Position numbers and translations under genes: made by a program. Below are positions 53,225 to 61,748 of a stretch of DNA of 64,000 nt, one piece after another (the first letter of the stretch is position 1; each line of letters begins with the position of its first letter). The notes below the pieces were generated by a model. The model did no database searches and was not told where the DNA came from. It saw only the letters and a program-made list of their open reading frames with translations. This DNA comes from Lutimaribacter salitolerans (GTDB lineage: Bacteria; Pseudomonadota; Alphaproteobacteria; Rhodobacterales; Rhodobacteraceae): the NCBI RefSeq assembly GCF_042677865.1, contig NZ_JBHUDD010000058.1:1-64000 (forward strand), read 5' to 3'.

Positions 53225-54028
53225 TCAACCCCCCGCCGCCACGGCATCACCCGAAAAGCTGCGCGCGATCAACAGCATCGCCCATGTCACGAGACCCAGG
53301 ATTACCGACAGGGCCGAGGCCATGGCGATGTTCGCGGACAGGGTGAACTCGGTGTAGATCACCATCGGCAGCACGTCGATATCGGTCGCCAGCGTGAAGG
53401 CGGTTCCAAAGGCCCCCATCGCCGTGGCAAAGGCGATGGCCCCGGCCGCAATCAGCGCGGGGGACAGCGCCGGAAGAAGCACGTCGAGCAGAATCCGGTG
53501 CGGCGGCGCACCCAGCGTCCGGGCGGCCTCTTCCAGCGCGGGGTCGATCTTTTCCGCCGAGGCCATGACCGTCAGCAGGACGCGCGGGATCGAAAAGTAG
53601 AGATACCCCAGAAACAGGCCGAACACGGAATAGGCAAAGACCCAATGGCCCGGAAGCATCTGGTTGACGAGGCCCTGCCGCCCGCCCAGCAGGATGATCA
53701 TGAAGCCCACGACCACGCCGGGAAAGGCCAGCGGCAGCGTCAGCACCGACAAGACCACGCTGCGCCCGACAAAGCGGTTGCGCACCAGAAACAGACCCGC
53801 CGTGGTCGAAATCGCAAGGGCAGCCGCCGTGACGGACAGCGACACGACGACCGTCTGGATCAAGGTCGACAGGTAGCGCGGCGTTTGAAGAATTGTCAGG
53901 TAGATCGCCCACCCGTCCTTGCCTTCGCCGGATGCAAGGATGAGACGCGCAAGAGGGATGGCCAGAAAGGCCAGGGTGAAAATCGCCAGTGGCAATAGGC
54001 ACAGCAGGACGAATTGGCGTGTTGTCAC
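53225..54028 (-). CDS. ABC importer permease, subunit 1
   Basis: A 267-residue membrane protein with about six helices and EAA loop LEEAARTLGAPPHRILLDVLLPALSPA. Separated from the binding-protein gene by 90 bp that hold a strong hairpin. Confidence 0.93.
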   Translation of the reverse strand: MTTRQFVLLCLLPLAIFTLAFLAIPLARLILASGEGKDGWAIYLTILQTPRYLSTLIQTVVVSLSVTAAALAISTTAGLFLVRNRFVGRSVVLSVLTLPLAFPGVVVGFMIILLGGRQGLVNQMLPGHWVFAYSVFGLFLGYLYFSIPRVLLTVMASAEKIDPALEEAARTLGAPPHRILLDVLLPALSPALIAAGAIAFATAMGAFGTAFTLATDIDVLPMVIYTEFTLSANIAMASALSVILGLVTWAMLLIARSFSGDAVAAGG

Positions 54029-54076
54029 GGCACCGATACCCTAGAAGTTTGGGGGATGGAGGCGGAGGGGCGAGAC

Positions 54077-54101
54077 GGGCGGCGCGGATGGCGCGCCGCC
54101 C
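54077..54101 (-). promoter_or_regulatory. Intercistronic stem-loop
   Basis: A perfect 10-bp stem, GGGCGGCGCG with CGCGCCGCCC, loop of 5, no T-tract. It lies between the binding-protein and permease genes, where such hairpins usually protect the upstream mRNA and keep binding protein in excess. Confidence 0.7.
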
Positions 54102-54118
54102 CGATGGCAAACCGGGTA

Positions 54119-55114
54119 TCAGTCTACCTCGTTCAGATAACGATCCCCGAAGGCGGCCTGCACACGCTCCATTTCGGCGTAATCCACCGCAACCGCGCGC
54201 TCGTAGTCAGAGGCCGGCAGGAACTTCTCGGCCACCTCGGCGGGCAGGTCTACCGGGCGCGCGGGCTGAAGATAGGCGTTGGTCCAGATCGCCTGACCCT
54301 CATCCGACAGGATGAAATCGAGAACGCGCTTGCCTGCATCCTCGTTCGGCGCATTCGCCACAAGGCTCATGACATAGGGAACGCGGACCGAGCCTTCGCA
54401 GGGAAGGACAAATTCGAAATTCCCGTCCTCTTCGTATTTGCCGCGATAGGCGTTGAAGTCATAGTCGAACAGGATCGGGATTTCGCCCGAAACCACGCGC
54501 GCGTAGGACGTCTGCTTGGGCACGATCGGGTCGTTTTCTGCCAGTTCGTTGAAATACTCGATTGCGGGGTCGAAATTGCCCAGATCGCCACCGAATGCCA
54601 TGTTGACCGCCACCGCACCGGCATAGCCGACAAAGGCCGAGGACGGATCGAGGTAGCCGACCATGCCGCGATACTCGGGCTTGGTCAGATCCGCAAAACA
54701 CTGCGGCACGGGTGCCCCGGCAAGCGCGTCGACATTCACGAAAAAGCCCAGCGTGCCATAGTGGATCGCGAACCAGTTGCCGTCAGCATCCTTCAGACCA
54801 TCGGGAATTTCGTCAAAACCTGCGGGCTTGTAGGGCGTCACGACGCCTTCGTTGCCGGCCTTGATGCCGGTGGTCACGCCGAAATAGGCCACATCGGCCA
54901 CGGGCGCGGCGCGCTCGGCCAGAAGCTGGCTCAGGGTCTGGCCGGAGTTCTTGTTGTCATGGGGCATCTGGATGTCGAGCTTTTCGTCGATGGCTTTGAG
55001 CATCGAAGCCCAGTCGGCCCATTGCGGCGGGCAATTGTAGCAGATGGCATCTTCGGCGAACGCGGGCGCGGCGATCGCGGTTGCGAAAAGCGCCGAAAGA
55101 ACAGTATGTTTCAT
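54119..55114 (-). CDS. Periplasmic binding protein of the ABC importer
   Basis: A 331-residue binding protein with signal peptide MKHTVLSALFATAIAAPAFA. The mature part (CYNCPPQWADWASML..., AYFGVTTGIKAGNEG, YFNELAENDPIV) fits the iron/polyamine/phosphonate-type (cluster D/F) fold. The CYNCPP start, with two cysteines, is unusual. Ligand not identifiable. Start ATG at 55114, 4 bp after the LacI gene. Confidence 0.9.
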   Translation of the reverse strand: MKHTVLSALFATAIAAPAFAEDAICYNCPPQWADWASMLKAIDEKLDIQMPHDNKNSGQTLSQLLAERAAPVADVAYFGVTTGIKAGNEGVVTPYKPAGFDEIPDGLKDADGNWFAIHYGTLGFFVNVDALAGAPVPQCFADLTKPEYRGMVGYLDPSSAFVGYAGAVAVNMAFGGDLGNFDPAIEYFNELAENDPIVPKQTSYARVVSGEIPILFDYDFNAYRGKYEEDGNFEFVLPCEGSVRVPYVMSLVANAPNEDAGKRVLDFILSDEGQAIWTNAYLQPARPVDLPAEVAEKFLPASDYERAVAVDYAEMERVQAAFGDRYLNEVD

Positions 55115-55118
55115 GGGT

Positions 55119-56207
55119 TCATCCTTGTTTGAGATCGGTCTTGAGCGAGTGAACGGACGGCGGCCAGGTGGCACCCTGGTCGTCGTCGCAGCTTTCCGTG
55201 CGGGGGCGAGCAAGCGTGGCACCTGCACGGAAATCGAAGGGCAAAGGCGGTCGCTGCATGCAGGCCTTTCCTTGCATCATTTCCAAAAGTGTCTGCGCGG
55301 CCTGACGGCCTATGGCATTCGGTGCGGTCTCGATCGTGGCCAGCGGCGCGTCGAGCAGGCGGCCGATCTCGATCCCGTCGAACCCTATGACAGACAGGTC
55401 ATGCGGCACGCTCTTGCCCATCAGGCGCGCCGCCTTCTGGACCGCGATGGCAAGAAAGTCATTCGATGCAAAGATGGCGGTCAGTTCCCCGAGAGAGGCA
55501 AGGATTTCCGCCAAAAGCTCGGGCGTATTGGCCTCGGCCTCGCCCAGTTCGATCAGGGCGGGGTCCGGAAGATCCCGCGCGCGGCATTCGGCATGAAACC
55601 CGGCATAGCGGTTGCGCGACCGGTCCGAGCTTGAGAACCGCAAGGACAAGAAAGCCGTGTGCCTGTGGCCAAGATCGGCAAACCGTCGTGCGACCTCTCG
55701 GGCCGCCTGAAAATTGTCCACATGGGCGGTCAGAAAGCCGTCGATGGGGTCATGAAACATCAGCGACACGGGCAGGCCGCGTCGGCGCGCCTGTTTCAAG
55801 GTCGCACTGCGTTCGGGGGCCACCATGGTCACGATCAGGCCATCGACCTCTTTCGCGGCAAGGGTCGCGATCGCTTCGTTGTCGGCATCGCCGTCATAGT
55901 TCGAACTTGCAATCAAAAGCTGATACCCGCTGCCCGACAGCGCATCCTGCACGCCCTGCACCGCTTCGGCGAAGACCGGGTTGGCGAGGGACGGCACAAG
56001 ACACCCGATTGTCATGCTGCGACCACCCTGCAACGCGCGTCCGATGGCACTGAAGGAAAACCCCAGATCGCGCGCTGCCGTCTCGACCCGTTCCCGCACC
56101 TCGGCGCTCGCCGGACCGGAATTGTTCAGCACGCGGCTGGCCGTGGCGATCCCGCAACCGGCCTCGCGCGCGACGTCCTTGATTGTGACCTTCAGCCGAG
56201 ATTCCAT
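55119..56207 (-). CDS. LacI-family transcriptional regulator
   Basis: A 362-residue repressor: N-terminal HTH VTIKDVAREAGCGIATASRVLNNSGPASAEVRERV, hinge helix, and the sugar-binding-like core (GCLVPSLANPVFAEAVQGVQ, DGLIVTMV, IGFDGIEIGRLLDAPLATIE). It heads the importer operon and lies 15 bp below a perfect LacI-type palindrome, so it likely represses itself and the operon. Effector unknown. Start ATG at 56207; a TTG farther upstream would put the operator inside the gene. Confidence 0.92.
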   Translation of the reverse strand: MESRLKVTIKDVAREAGCGIATASRVLNNSGPASAEVRERVETAARDLGFSFSAIGRALQGGRSMTIGCLVPSLANPVFAEAVQGVQDALSGSGYQLLIASSNYDGDADNEAIATLAAKEVDGLIVTMVAPERSATLKQARRRGLPVSLMFHDPIDGFLTAHVDNFQAAREVARRFADLGHRHTAFLSLRFSSSDRSRNRYAGFHAECRARDLPDPALIELGEAEANTPELLAEILASLGELTAIFASNDFLAIAVQKAARLMGKSVPHDLSVIGFDGIEIGRLLDAPLATIETAPNAIGRQAAQTLLEMMQGKACMQRPPLPFDFRAGATLARPRTESCDDDQGATWPPSVHSLKTDLKQG

Positions 56208-56221
56208 CGCTGCATTCCATG

Positions 56222-56235
56222 TGGAAACGTTTCCA
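56222..56235 (-). promoter_or_regulatory. LacI-type operator
   Basis: TGGAAACGTTTCCA, a perfect 14-bp palindrome with the central CG typical of LacI/GalR operators, 15 bp upstream of the lacI-type gene start. No second copy was seen elsewhere in the window. Confidence 0.85.
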
Positions 56236-56371
56236 AAAGGGATACTGATGATTCTCAACAGGAGTATGACAACCGGAAATTTTTGCAGGTGCGCCCATGC
56301 CGACAGGGCGCAGGTTTACCTTGCTCCGCGTCGATCCGGTTGGCAGATGGCTGCGATGGCACCCATGTCTT

Positions 56372-57225
56372 TTATGCAGGGGCAGCCTTGATCTCGATCC
56401 CCGGCGCGTGGAGCGCCCTGGGCGAGAGCGTAAAGATCTCGAACCCCTCGGCTGTCACCCCGATCGAATGCTCGAACTGTGCCGACAAAGACCTGTCGCG
56501 CGTCACGGCGGTCCAGTCATCGGAAAGCATCTTCACATCGGCGCGGCCCAGATTGATCATCGGCTCGACGGTAAAGATCATGCCTTCTCGCAGCTCCGGG
56601 CCGGTTCCGGGCCTTCCGAAATTCAGGATGTTCGGCGAGTCGTGAAACACCTGACCGATGCCGTGCCCACAAAATTCACGGACGACCGAGCAGCGTTCGG
56701 ATTCTGCGTATGTCTGGATGGCATGGCCGATATCGCCCAGTCGCGCGCCCGGACGTACGGCCCCGATCCCGCGCATCATCGCCTCATGCGCGATCCGGAT
56801 CAGCCGCTCGGCCGCGCGTTTGGGTTTTCCGACGGCATACATGCGGCTGGAATCGCCATACCACCCGTCAAGGATCAGCGTGACATCGACATTCACGATA
56901 TCGCCGTCGCGCAGTTTCTTGTCGTTCGGGAATCCGTGGCAGACCACGTGATTGACCGATGTGCAGCAGGCGTATTCATAGCCCAGATAGCCCAGGGTTG
57001 CGGGCGTCGCGCCGTGCGTCGCGGCGAAATCGAGAACAAAGTGTTGATTTCGGCCAGGGGTGTGCCGTCGCAGATCAGGTCTGACACGCCGTCCAGACAG
57101 GTGGCGGTCAACGCCCCGGCGCGGCGCATCCCTGCAAAGGCATCGGGTCCGTAAAGCTTGATGCGCTCGGTTCTCCGCGCGGCATGTGCCGGCGGCGCGA
57201 CAGGCACGTCGATATAGCTGTCCAC
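56372..57225 (-). pseudogene. map: Type I methionine aminopeptidase with one frameshift
   Basis: Read in two frames, this is a complete type I methionine aminopeptidase of about 284 residues. The N-terminal frame runs from 57225 (MDSYIDVPVAPP...) to PLAEINT. From about 57040 the next frame continues with FVLDFAATHGATPATLGYLGYEYACCTSVNHVVCHGFPND. The dinuclear-metal ligands are all present: Asp in GDIVNVDVTLILDGWYGDSS, His in CGHGIGQ, Glu in TVEPMIN and QFEHSIG. One missing base restores the frame. Because map is usually essential, either a second copy exists or this is a sequencing error. Opposite lies the ParD-like gene, across an AT-rich palindrome. Confidence 0.88.
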
Positions 57226-57292
57226 CTGCTGCCCTTTCTGCGTAATCTGCGCCTTGGCGACCGAGGAAGTTTGACCCAGGGACTATCCCGAA

Positions 57293-57320
57293 ATATACGA
57301 ATCATATATATTTCGTATAT
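57293..57320. promoter_or_regulatory. AT-rich inverted repeat in the ParD/map divergent region
   Basis: ATATACGAA (57293-57301) and TTCGTATAT (57312-57320) form an inverted repeat with a 10-bp AT spacer, in a GC-rich chromosome. It lies about 20 bp before the ParD-like start and about 70 bp before map. It looks like an operator that also contains the -10 region. Confidence 0.65.
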
Positions 57321-57341
57321 AAAGCAACAGGAGGCATGTCG

Positions 57342-57548
57342 ATGGGTATCGTGAAAATCGGGGATGATCTGCACGAGGAGCTGCGCAAGTCCAGCGGGGT
57401 CATGTGCCGGTCGATCAACGCTCAGGCAGAGTTCTGGATGAAGGTCGGCATGCTGGCCGAGGCGAACCCGACCCTGTCCTTCACCGAAATCATGGCGCGG
57501 CAACTCAAGGATGCCGATGTGCAGGTGCCGGGGATCGAAGCCGCCTGA
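57342..57548 (+). CDS. ParD-like family protein (antitoxin-type)
   Basis: A 68-residue protein: MGIVKIGDDLHEELRKSSG, then CRSINAQAEFWMKVGMLAEANP, the ParD_like (PF11903-type) signature, a ribbon-helix-helix-like antitoxin fold. AGGAGG at 57329-57334 fixes the start at the second ATG (57342). No ParE-type toxin follows. The divergent gene is methionine aminopeptidase. Confidence 0.85.
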   Translation: MGIVKIGDDLHEELRKSSGVMCRSINAQAEFWMKVGMLAEANPTLSFTEIMARQLKDADVQVPGIEAA

Positions 57549-57711
57549 AGTGTGGAGTGGATGAGACGGGTGCCGCAGGCTTCCCGTTACACCCGCAAGG
57601 ACCGTCAGCGATCTGCCAAAAGCCTTTGGGCAGGCAGGCGAAAGACCGTCTGCGCCTTTGGCAGGGTCGGCACGGGATCCTCGCAGGCCGCCGCCTCTAC
57701 GATGCCCATGG

Positions 57712-58476
57712 CTATTCGAGACGCCATCCCTCGTGTTCGATGCGGATGATGCGCGGGCTGCCATCCTGCACACGCAGGCGGACAACGGCCCTGTGCGGAT
57801 GCCCGAAATTGCGGTAATCGACATTCACGGTGATCATGCCACGAAACATGGCGCGGTCGTCATCGGGGCGAATGGTAAGATCGGTGATCTGGAAATCCTG
57901 CGCATCGAACAGCGGATCGGCCTGCAATTGGGTGTCCGTGATCGCCGCCGCGAGGGACGGAGCGAGGAAATCCCGCACATGCGACGGGTGAAGCGGCCCC
58001 GTGATGTCAGGCCTTTGCGAGGCGCGCAGGTGATCGCGGTAAAGCCGCTGCACGATCTGCAAGGCTTCGGCCACAGTCGGCCCATGCTCGGCCTCGGAAG
58101 ATGATGAAGGCTCCATGTCACCCTCCAGATATCTTTGCGAGACCCAGCCCTTGACGCGGAAGTCGGGGCTTTGCATCAGGCACCATCGCGGTGGCAGGTT
58201 TTCACGCTCGGCCTCGGTCAGGGTAAAGTAGATCCCGCCGGACAGCAGCGGTACGCAGGTGATCTGAAGCAGCCCCCGCGCATCATGGGCGAATGTGCCG
58301 ATGACCTTGTATTCCGTCCCCGGGCCCATCCGCGCGTTCAGGGTATCGTCGGGCGCGACATCGACGACGCGCCATGCATCCGGCCCGTCAGCCTCGGCCA
58401 CGGCCGATCCTACCAGCGCGACAGATGCGACCAACACGGCGAGCGCGTGCCTGGTGTCGAATGTGGTCGGCAACAT
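57712..58476 (-). CDS. Exported SH3-like domain protein
   Basis: A 254-residue protein with signal peptide (ending LVGSAVAEA) and a bacterial SH3 domain (TLNARMGPGTEYKVIGTFAHD) with Cys residues (ITCVPLLSG, RWCLMQSPD); KGWVSQRYLEG ends it. The C-terminal half (about residues 115-254) resembles a DUF3828-like fold with LQIVQRLYRDHLRAS and FLAPSLAAAITD. Periplasmic. It lies opposite the second molybdopterin-fold protein gene. Start ATG at 58476. Confidence 0.78.
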   Translation of the reverse strand: MLPTTFDTRHALAVLVASVALVGSAVAEADGPDAWRVVDVAPDDTLNARMGPGTEYKVIGTFAHDARGLLQITCVPLLSGGIYFTLTEAERENLPPRWCLMQSPDFRVKGWVSQRYLEGDMEPSSSSEAEHGPTVAEALQIVQRLYRDHLRASQRPDITGPLHPSHVRDFLAPSLAAAITDTQLQADPLFDAQDFQITDLTIRPDDDRAMFRGMITVNVDYRNFGHPHRAVVRLRVQDGSPRIIRIEHEGWRLE

Positions 58477-58538
58477 GGTCAAACCTCCGCAGAATCCCGG
58501 CTTCATTTCCTCTGTTTGACAAATTACGCTCGGGTCGG

Positions 58539-58563
58539 CCCCATCCGGAAGAACAGGATGGGG
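58539..58563 (+). promoter_or_regulatory. Hairpin in the leader of the second molybdopterin-fold/kinase operon
   Basis: CCCCATCC pairs perfectly with GGATGGGG across nine bases, about 36 bp before the start codon at 58599. No T-run follows, so it may be an attenuator or mRNA stabiliser. Confidence 0.5.
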
Positions 58564-58598
58564 CGGAAAACCCGTCGACCGTTGAAAGGAACCGCGCC

Positions 58599-59147
58599 AT
58601 GGATCAAGCGACGCAAGCGCATGCATTTCCCCGTATCAAGTCCGTGGTAATGGTGTTGCTTTCGGTGGCGTGGCTGGTGTTGTCCGCGGTGACGGTGGCC
58701 GCCGAGCGTGATCTTTCGGCGCCGACAGGTGAGGTCCTGCTGAACGTCGAAGGCCAGATCGCGCGCCGCAACACGGACGAGGGCGCGGCGCTTGACCGCG
58801 CGATGCTGGCGTCGCTGCCACGCGCGACGCTTGAGACCGAGACGGTGGTGACCGACGGGGTGCGCCGATTCACCGGCTTCTACATGCGCGACCTGCTGGA
58901 GCTGCTGGGCGCCGAGGGCAAAAAAGTGGTGGCCAGCGCCCTCAATGATTACGAGATCGAGATCCCGTGGAAGGATTTTCAACGCTTCGACGTGATCGTG
59001 GCCACGCATATGGACGACACACGCCTGGAGCCATGGAACAAGGGGCCGTTATGGATCGTCTACCCGCGCGACGACCATGCCGAACTGCAAGACCTGCGCT
59101 ATGACTATCGCTGGGTCTGGCAGTTGGACCACCTCGAGATCAGATGA
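58599..59147 (+). CDS. Exported molybdopterin-fold-like protein lacking Cys (paralogue 2)
   Basis: A 182-residue protein with a long signal sequence (VVMVLLSVAWLVLSAVTVAA) and the same fold features as the protein at 7145-7648: GVRRFTGFYMRDLLELLGAEG, ASALNDYEIEIPW, GPLWIVYPRDD and a WQL(D) end. It too has no cysteine. Its stop overlaps the ATG of the next kinase gene (ATGA). Start ATG at 58599. Probably a sensory partner, not an enzyme. Confidence 0.75.
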   Translation: MDQATQAHAFPRIKSVVMVLLSVAWLVLSAVTVAAERDLSAPTGEVLLNVEGQIARRNTDEGAALDRAMLASLPRATLETETVVTDGVRRFTGFYMRDLLELLGAEGKKVVASALNDYEIEIPWKDFQRFDVIVATHMDDTRLEPWNKGPLWIVYPRDDHAELQDLRYDYRWVWQLDHLEIR

Positions 59148-60454
59148 TGCGCCGACGCGGGATTGTCGCCTATCCCTTCAGCCTTGTGGGGGTCGTGGTT
59201 TTTGCCGGGCTGCTCGTCTTTGCCCTGTGGCGTCTGCTGGACCAGGAGGCCGATCTGCGCGGCGCGGCGGGCGACAACATGCTCTGGACGATCTCACAGG
59301 CGCAAGTTGCGGCCTACCGTCTGGATGCGTCATTGGGGCGGGCCCGGCAGGGTGAACTGGGCGACGACAGCTTGCGCCTGCGCTACAACGTGTTGCTGAG
59401 CCGCATGGCGCTGCTCGAGGACGGACCGCAAGAGAGATACCTCGAGATGCTCGGCCAACGCGCGGCCATCGAGAGCCTCGCCAATGGGATCCGCGCGCAG
59501 CAGGCGGCTTTCCTGGGCGCGGGTGCAACAAACCCGGCGGACTTGCATGCGCTTCTCGACGACTATGCGACCGCGACCGGGCGCGCCGCCAACGAGGCCA
59601 TGGTGGCACAACTGGACCAGATCGGCGGGCTGCTGGATCGTCAGCATGGCGCCATATTGCAGGTGATCGGCGCGACCCTCGCCATCGTCGGGATCGGCGC
59701 GCTGATCTCGTGGCGGATGCTGGCCTCGTTGCAGGCGGAATACCGGGCGCAACGATCGCTCCTGCGCGAACGCGAGATGCGCGAGGCCTACCGGGGGTTT
59801 GTGGCGCTGGTGGCCCATCAGTTCCAGACACCGCTTGCGGCAATCGATTCCTCGATGCAGCGCATCCTGCGCAAGGGTGATGCGATGGCACGCGACGAGA
59901 TCTGGCAGCGTGCCCGAAGGGTGCGGCATACCGTGGCGCAGCTGACGGAGCTGATGCGCGCCACGCGTGAATCCGTAAGGCTGGATGCGGGCCAGATCGA
60001 CGTGCGGCCGACGCGATGCGAGATTGCGGCCGAACTCGACCTGGCGCGCCAGAGCCAGATTGATGCCCACCCCGGGCGCGAAGTTCGACTGGACGTGGAC
60101 GAAAGCGTTCCTGCCACCCTGGTGACCGACCGGGGCCTGCTGCACCAGATCGTCGGCAATCTGTTGTCGAATGCCATTGCCTATTCGCCGCGCAACGAAC
60201 CCGTGGACATGCATGTCACCGCCAGCGCGGGCCATGTCCGGATCTTGGTGATGGATCGCGGGACCGGGATTTCACAGGCGGACATGCCGATGGTGTTCGA
60301 ACCCTTCTTCCGGGCGAGCAGGACCGCACAGACCCAGGGCTCCGGGATGGGGCTGCATCTGTCGCGGCAACTGGCGCGCCTCATGGGGGGCGAGATACGG
60401 GCGCAGAGCACCGCCGGTGTCGGCTCGACCTTCGTGATCGAACTGCCGATGTGA
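59144..60454 (+). CDS. Sensor histidine kinase
   Basis: A 436-residue kinase: membrane helices at about 12-30 and 170-192, a periplasmic helical domain of about 140 residues, HisKA with His225 in VALVAHQFQTPLAAI (note HQFQTP in place of the usual HELRTP), and HATPase_c with LLSNAIAYSP, DRGTGIS and GSGMGLHLS. It overlaps the gene for the periplasmic Cys-less protein and converges with the gene of a REC-LuxR regulator, its likely partner. Confidence 0.93.
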   Translation: MMRRRGIVAYPFSLVGVVVFAGLLVFALWRLLDQEADLRGAAGDNMLWTISQAQVAAYRLDASLGRARQGELGDDSLRLRYNVLLSRMALLEDGPQERYLEMLGQRAAIESLANGIRAQQAAFLGAGATNPADLHALLDDYATATGRAANEAMVAQLDQIGGLLDRQHGAILQVIGATLAIVGIGALISWRMLASLQAEYRAQRSLLREREMREAYRGFVALVAHQFQTPLAAIDSSMQRILRKGDAMARDEIWQRARRVRHTVAQLTELMRATRESVRLDAGQIDVRPTRCEIAAELDLARQSQIDAHPGREVRLDVDESVPATLVTDRGLLHQIVGNLLSNAIAYSPRNEPVDMHVTASAGHVRILVMDRGTGISQADMPMVFEPFFRASRTAQTQGSGMGLHLSRQLARLMGGEIRAQSTAGVGSTFVIELPM

Positions 60455-60542
60455 CAGGGCGTGGCAATGTCGGTCTGGTGGACACCGCGGATCTTTTCCG
60501 AGGGTTGCCCCTGTCCGTTCGCTGCCTTCGACCGTCGGCGCG

Positions 60543-61591
60543 TCAACCGATGGCGGCAAAGGCCCTCATGATGCGGCCGACAAGTTCGGCCTGTCGATTG
60601 GTGCCGGTTTTCTCGAAGATATTGCGCAGGTGGAAGGCAACGGTGGTCTGGCTTATGCCAAGATCCTGCGCCACTTCGGCCCTTTGACGGCCGCTGACCA
60701 GCGCCTGCGTCACCTGTGCCTCGGCCCGGGTCAGGCCGAACAGGCAGGACAGCGCGTCGGGCGGGCAGGCAAAGGGATGCGCCGGGTCGGACAGGAAAAT
60801 GGCAACGCCCGCTTGCCCCATGCCCGCGTCGACGGGCATGCAGATCAGGGACAGATCGCCCCCGTCCCGGTCGCCGGACCTGCAGGGCACGGTCATGCCG
60901 CGCAGCAGATCCTCGCCGCGCGCGGCGGCGTGGGCGACAGTGGCAATCATCTCACGCAACTGCGTTGTGAGGTTGGCGGTTGCCATGCGCAGGCGATCAT
61001 CAAGGAAAAAGGCGCCTGTCCGGGCCGCCAGGGCACGGGCCCGGTCGTTGGCAAAGCCGATTTGCCCTTCGGGATCGACAAGCAGGACGCCGACGCTCAG
61101 CCGGTCAAGCAGCGCCAGCTTGATCCGCTCGCCTTGCATCCCGTCGGGGCCGAAACCCGCATCCGCCTGCGCGTCGCGGTCGGACAGGCGGCGCGCGTGG
61201 GCAAGGCGCGCATCAACACTGGCAAGCATGAGTTCGAAATCTACCGGCTTGACGAGATAATCCTCTGCGCCCGATCGCTTGCCTTCGAGAAGATCCTCGC
61301 GGGTGTCCCGGGCAGTCAGGAAGATGATGGGGATATCCCTCATGCCGCTGTCGGGCGCACGCATCGCGGCCAGCAGGTCGTGCCCGTCCATGCCCGGCAT
61401 GGTGATGTCGCACAGAACCATATCCGGGGGGACGACCGCAGCATGGCCCAGGCCTCGTGCCCGTCTGCGGCCTGCATGGTGTCGTGGCCTGCCGCGCACA
61501 GCTCTTCCACGATATCGGCGCGCAGGTTCGGCTCATCCTCGACACACAGGATCAGGCTTTTCCTTGCGGTCTGCCTTGCTGGACATGTCAT
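60543..61591 (-). pseudogene. REC-PAS-LuxR response regulator with one frameshift
   Basis: Read in two frames it is a 349-residue regulator. The first part (from 61591) gives the start of a receiver domain (ILCVEDEPNLRADIVEELCAAGHD...). From a run of six C at 61426-61431 on the minus-strand sense, the other frame continues as PPDMVLCDITMPGMDGHD, FLTARDTREDLL and VKPVDFE (the acceptor Asp and the Lys). A PAS-like region follows, then a LuxR helix-turn-helix (GLTRAEAQVTQALVSGRQRAEVAQDLGISQTTVAFHLRNIF). One more C would restore the frame. The regulator probably pairs with the convergent kinase. Confidence 0.85.
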
Positions 61592-61748
61592 TCTTCAACG
61601 CCCTGCATTCCGGGCGGCCCGTCGCTTGCACGGTGCAGGCTTGCCACACCGGATGCGGACGGCCGCCCCCTTCATTCGAACGGGGACAGCACAGCGCGCG
61701 CCGGGTTAGCTGTCAACCAGTTCAGATATTTCAGGGAAAGTTGAGCGG

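Noticed and set aside
57552..57749. 65-residue open frame between the ParD-like and SH3-like genes
   Set aside because: Basic low-complexity product, overlaps the SH3 gene antisense, no ribosome-binding site; it could be a decayed toxin but nothing supports that.
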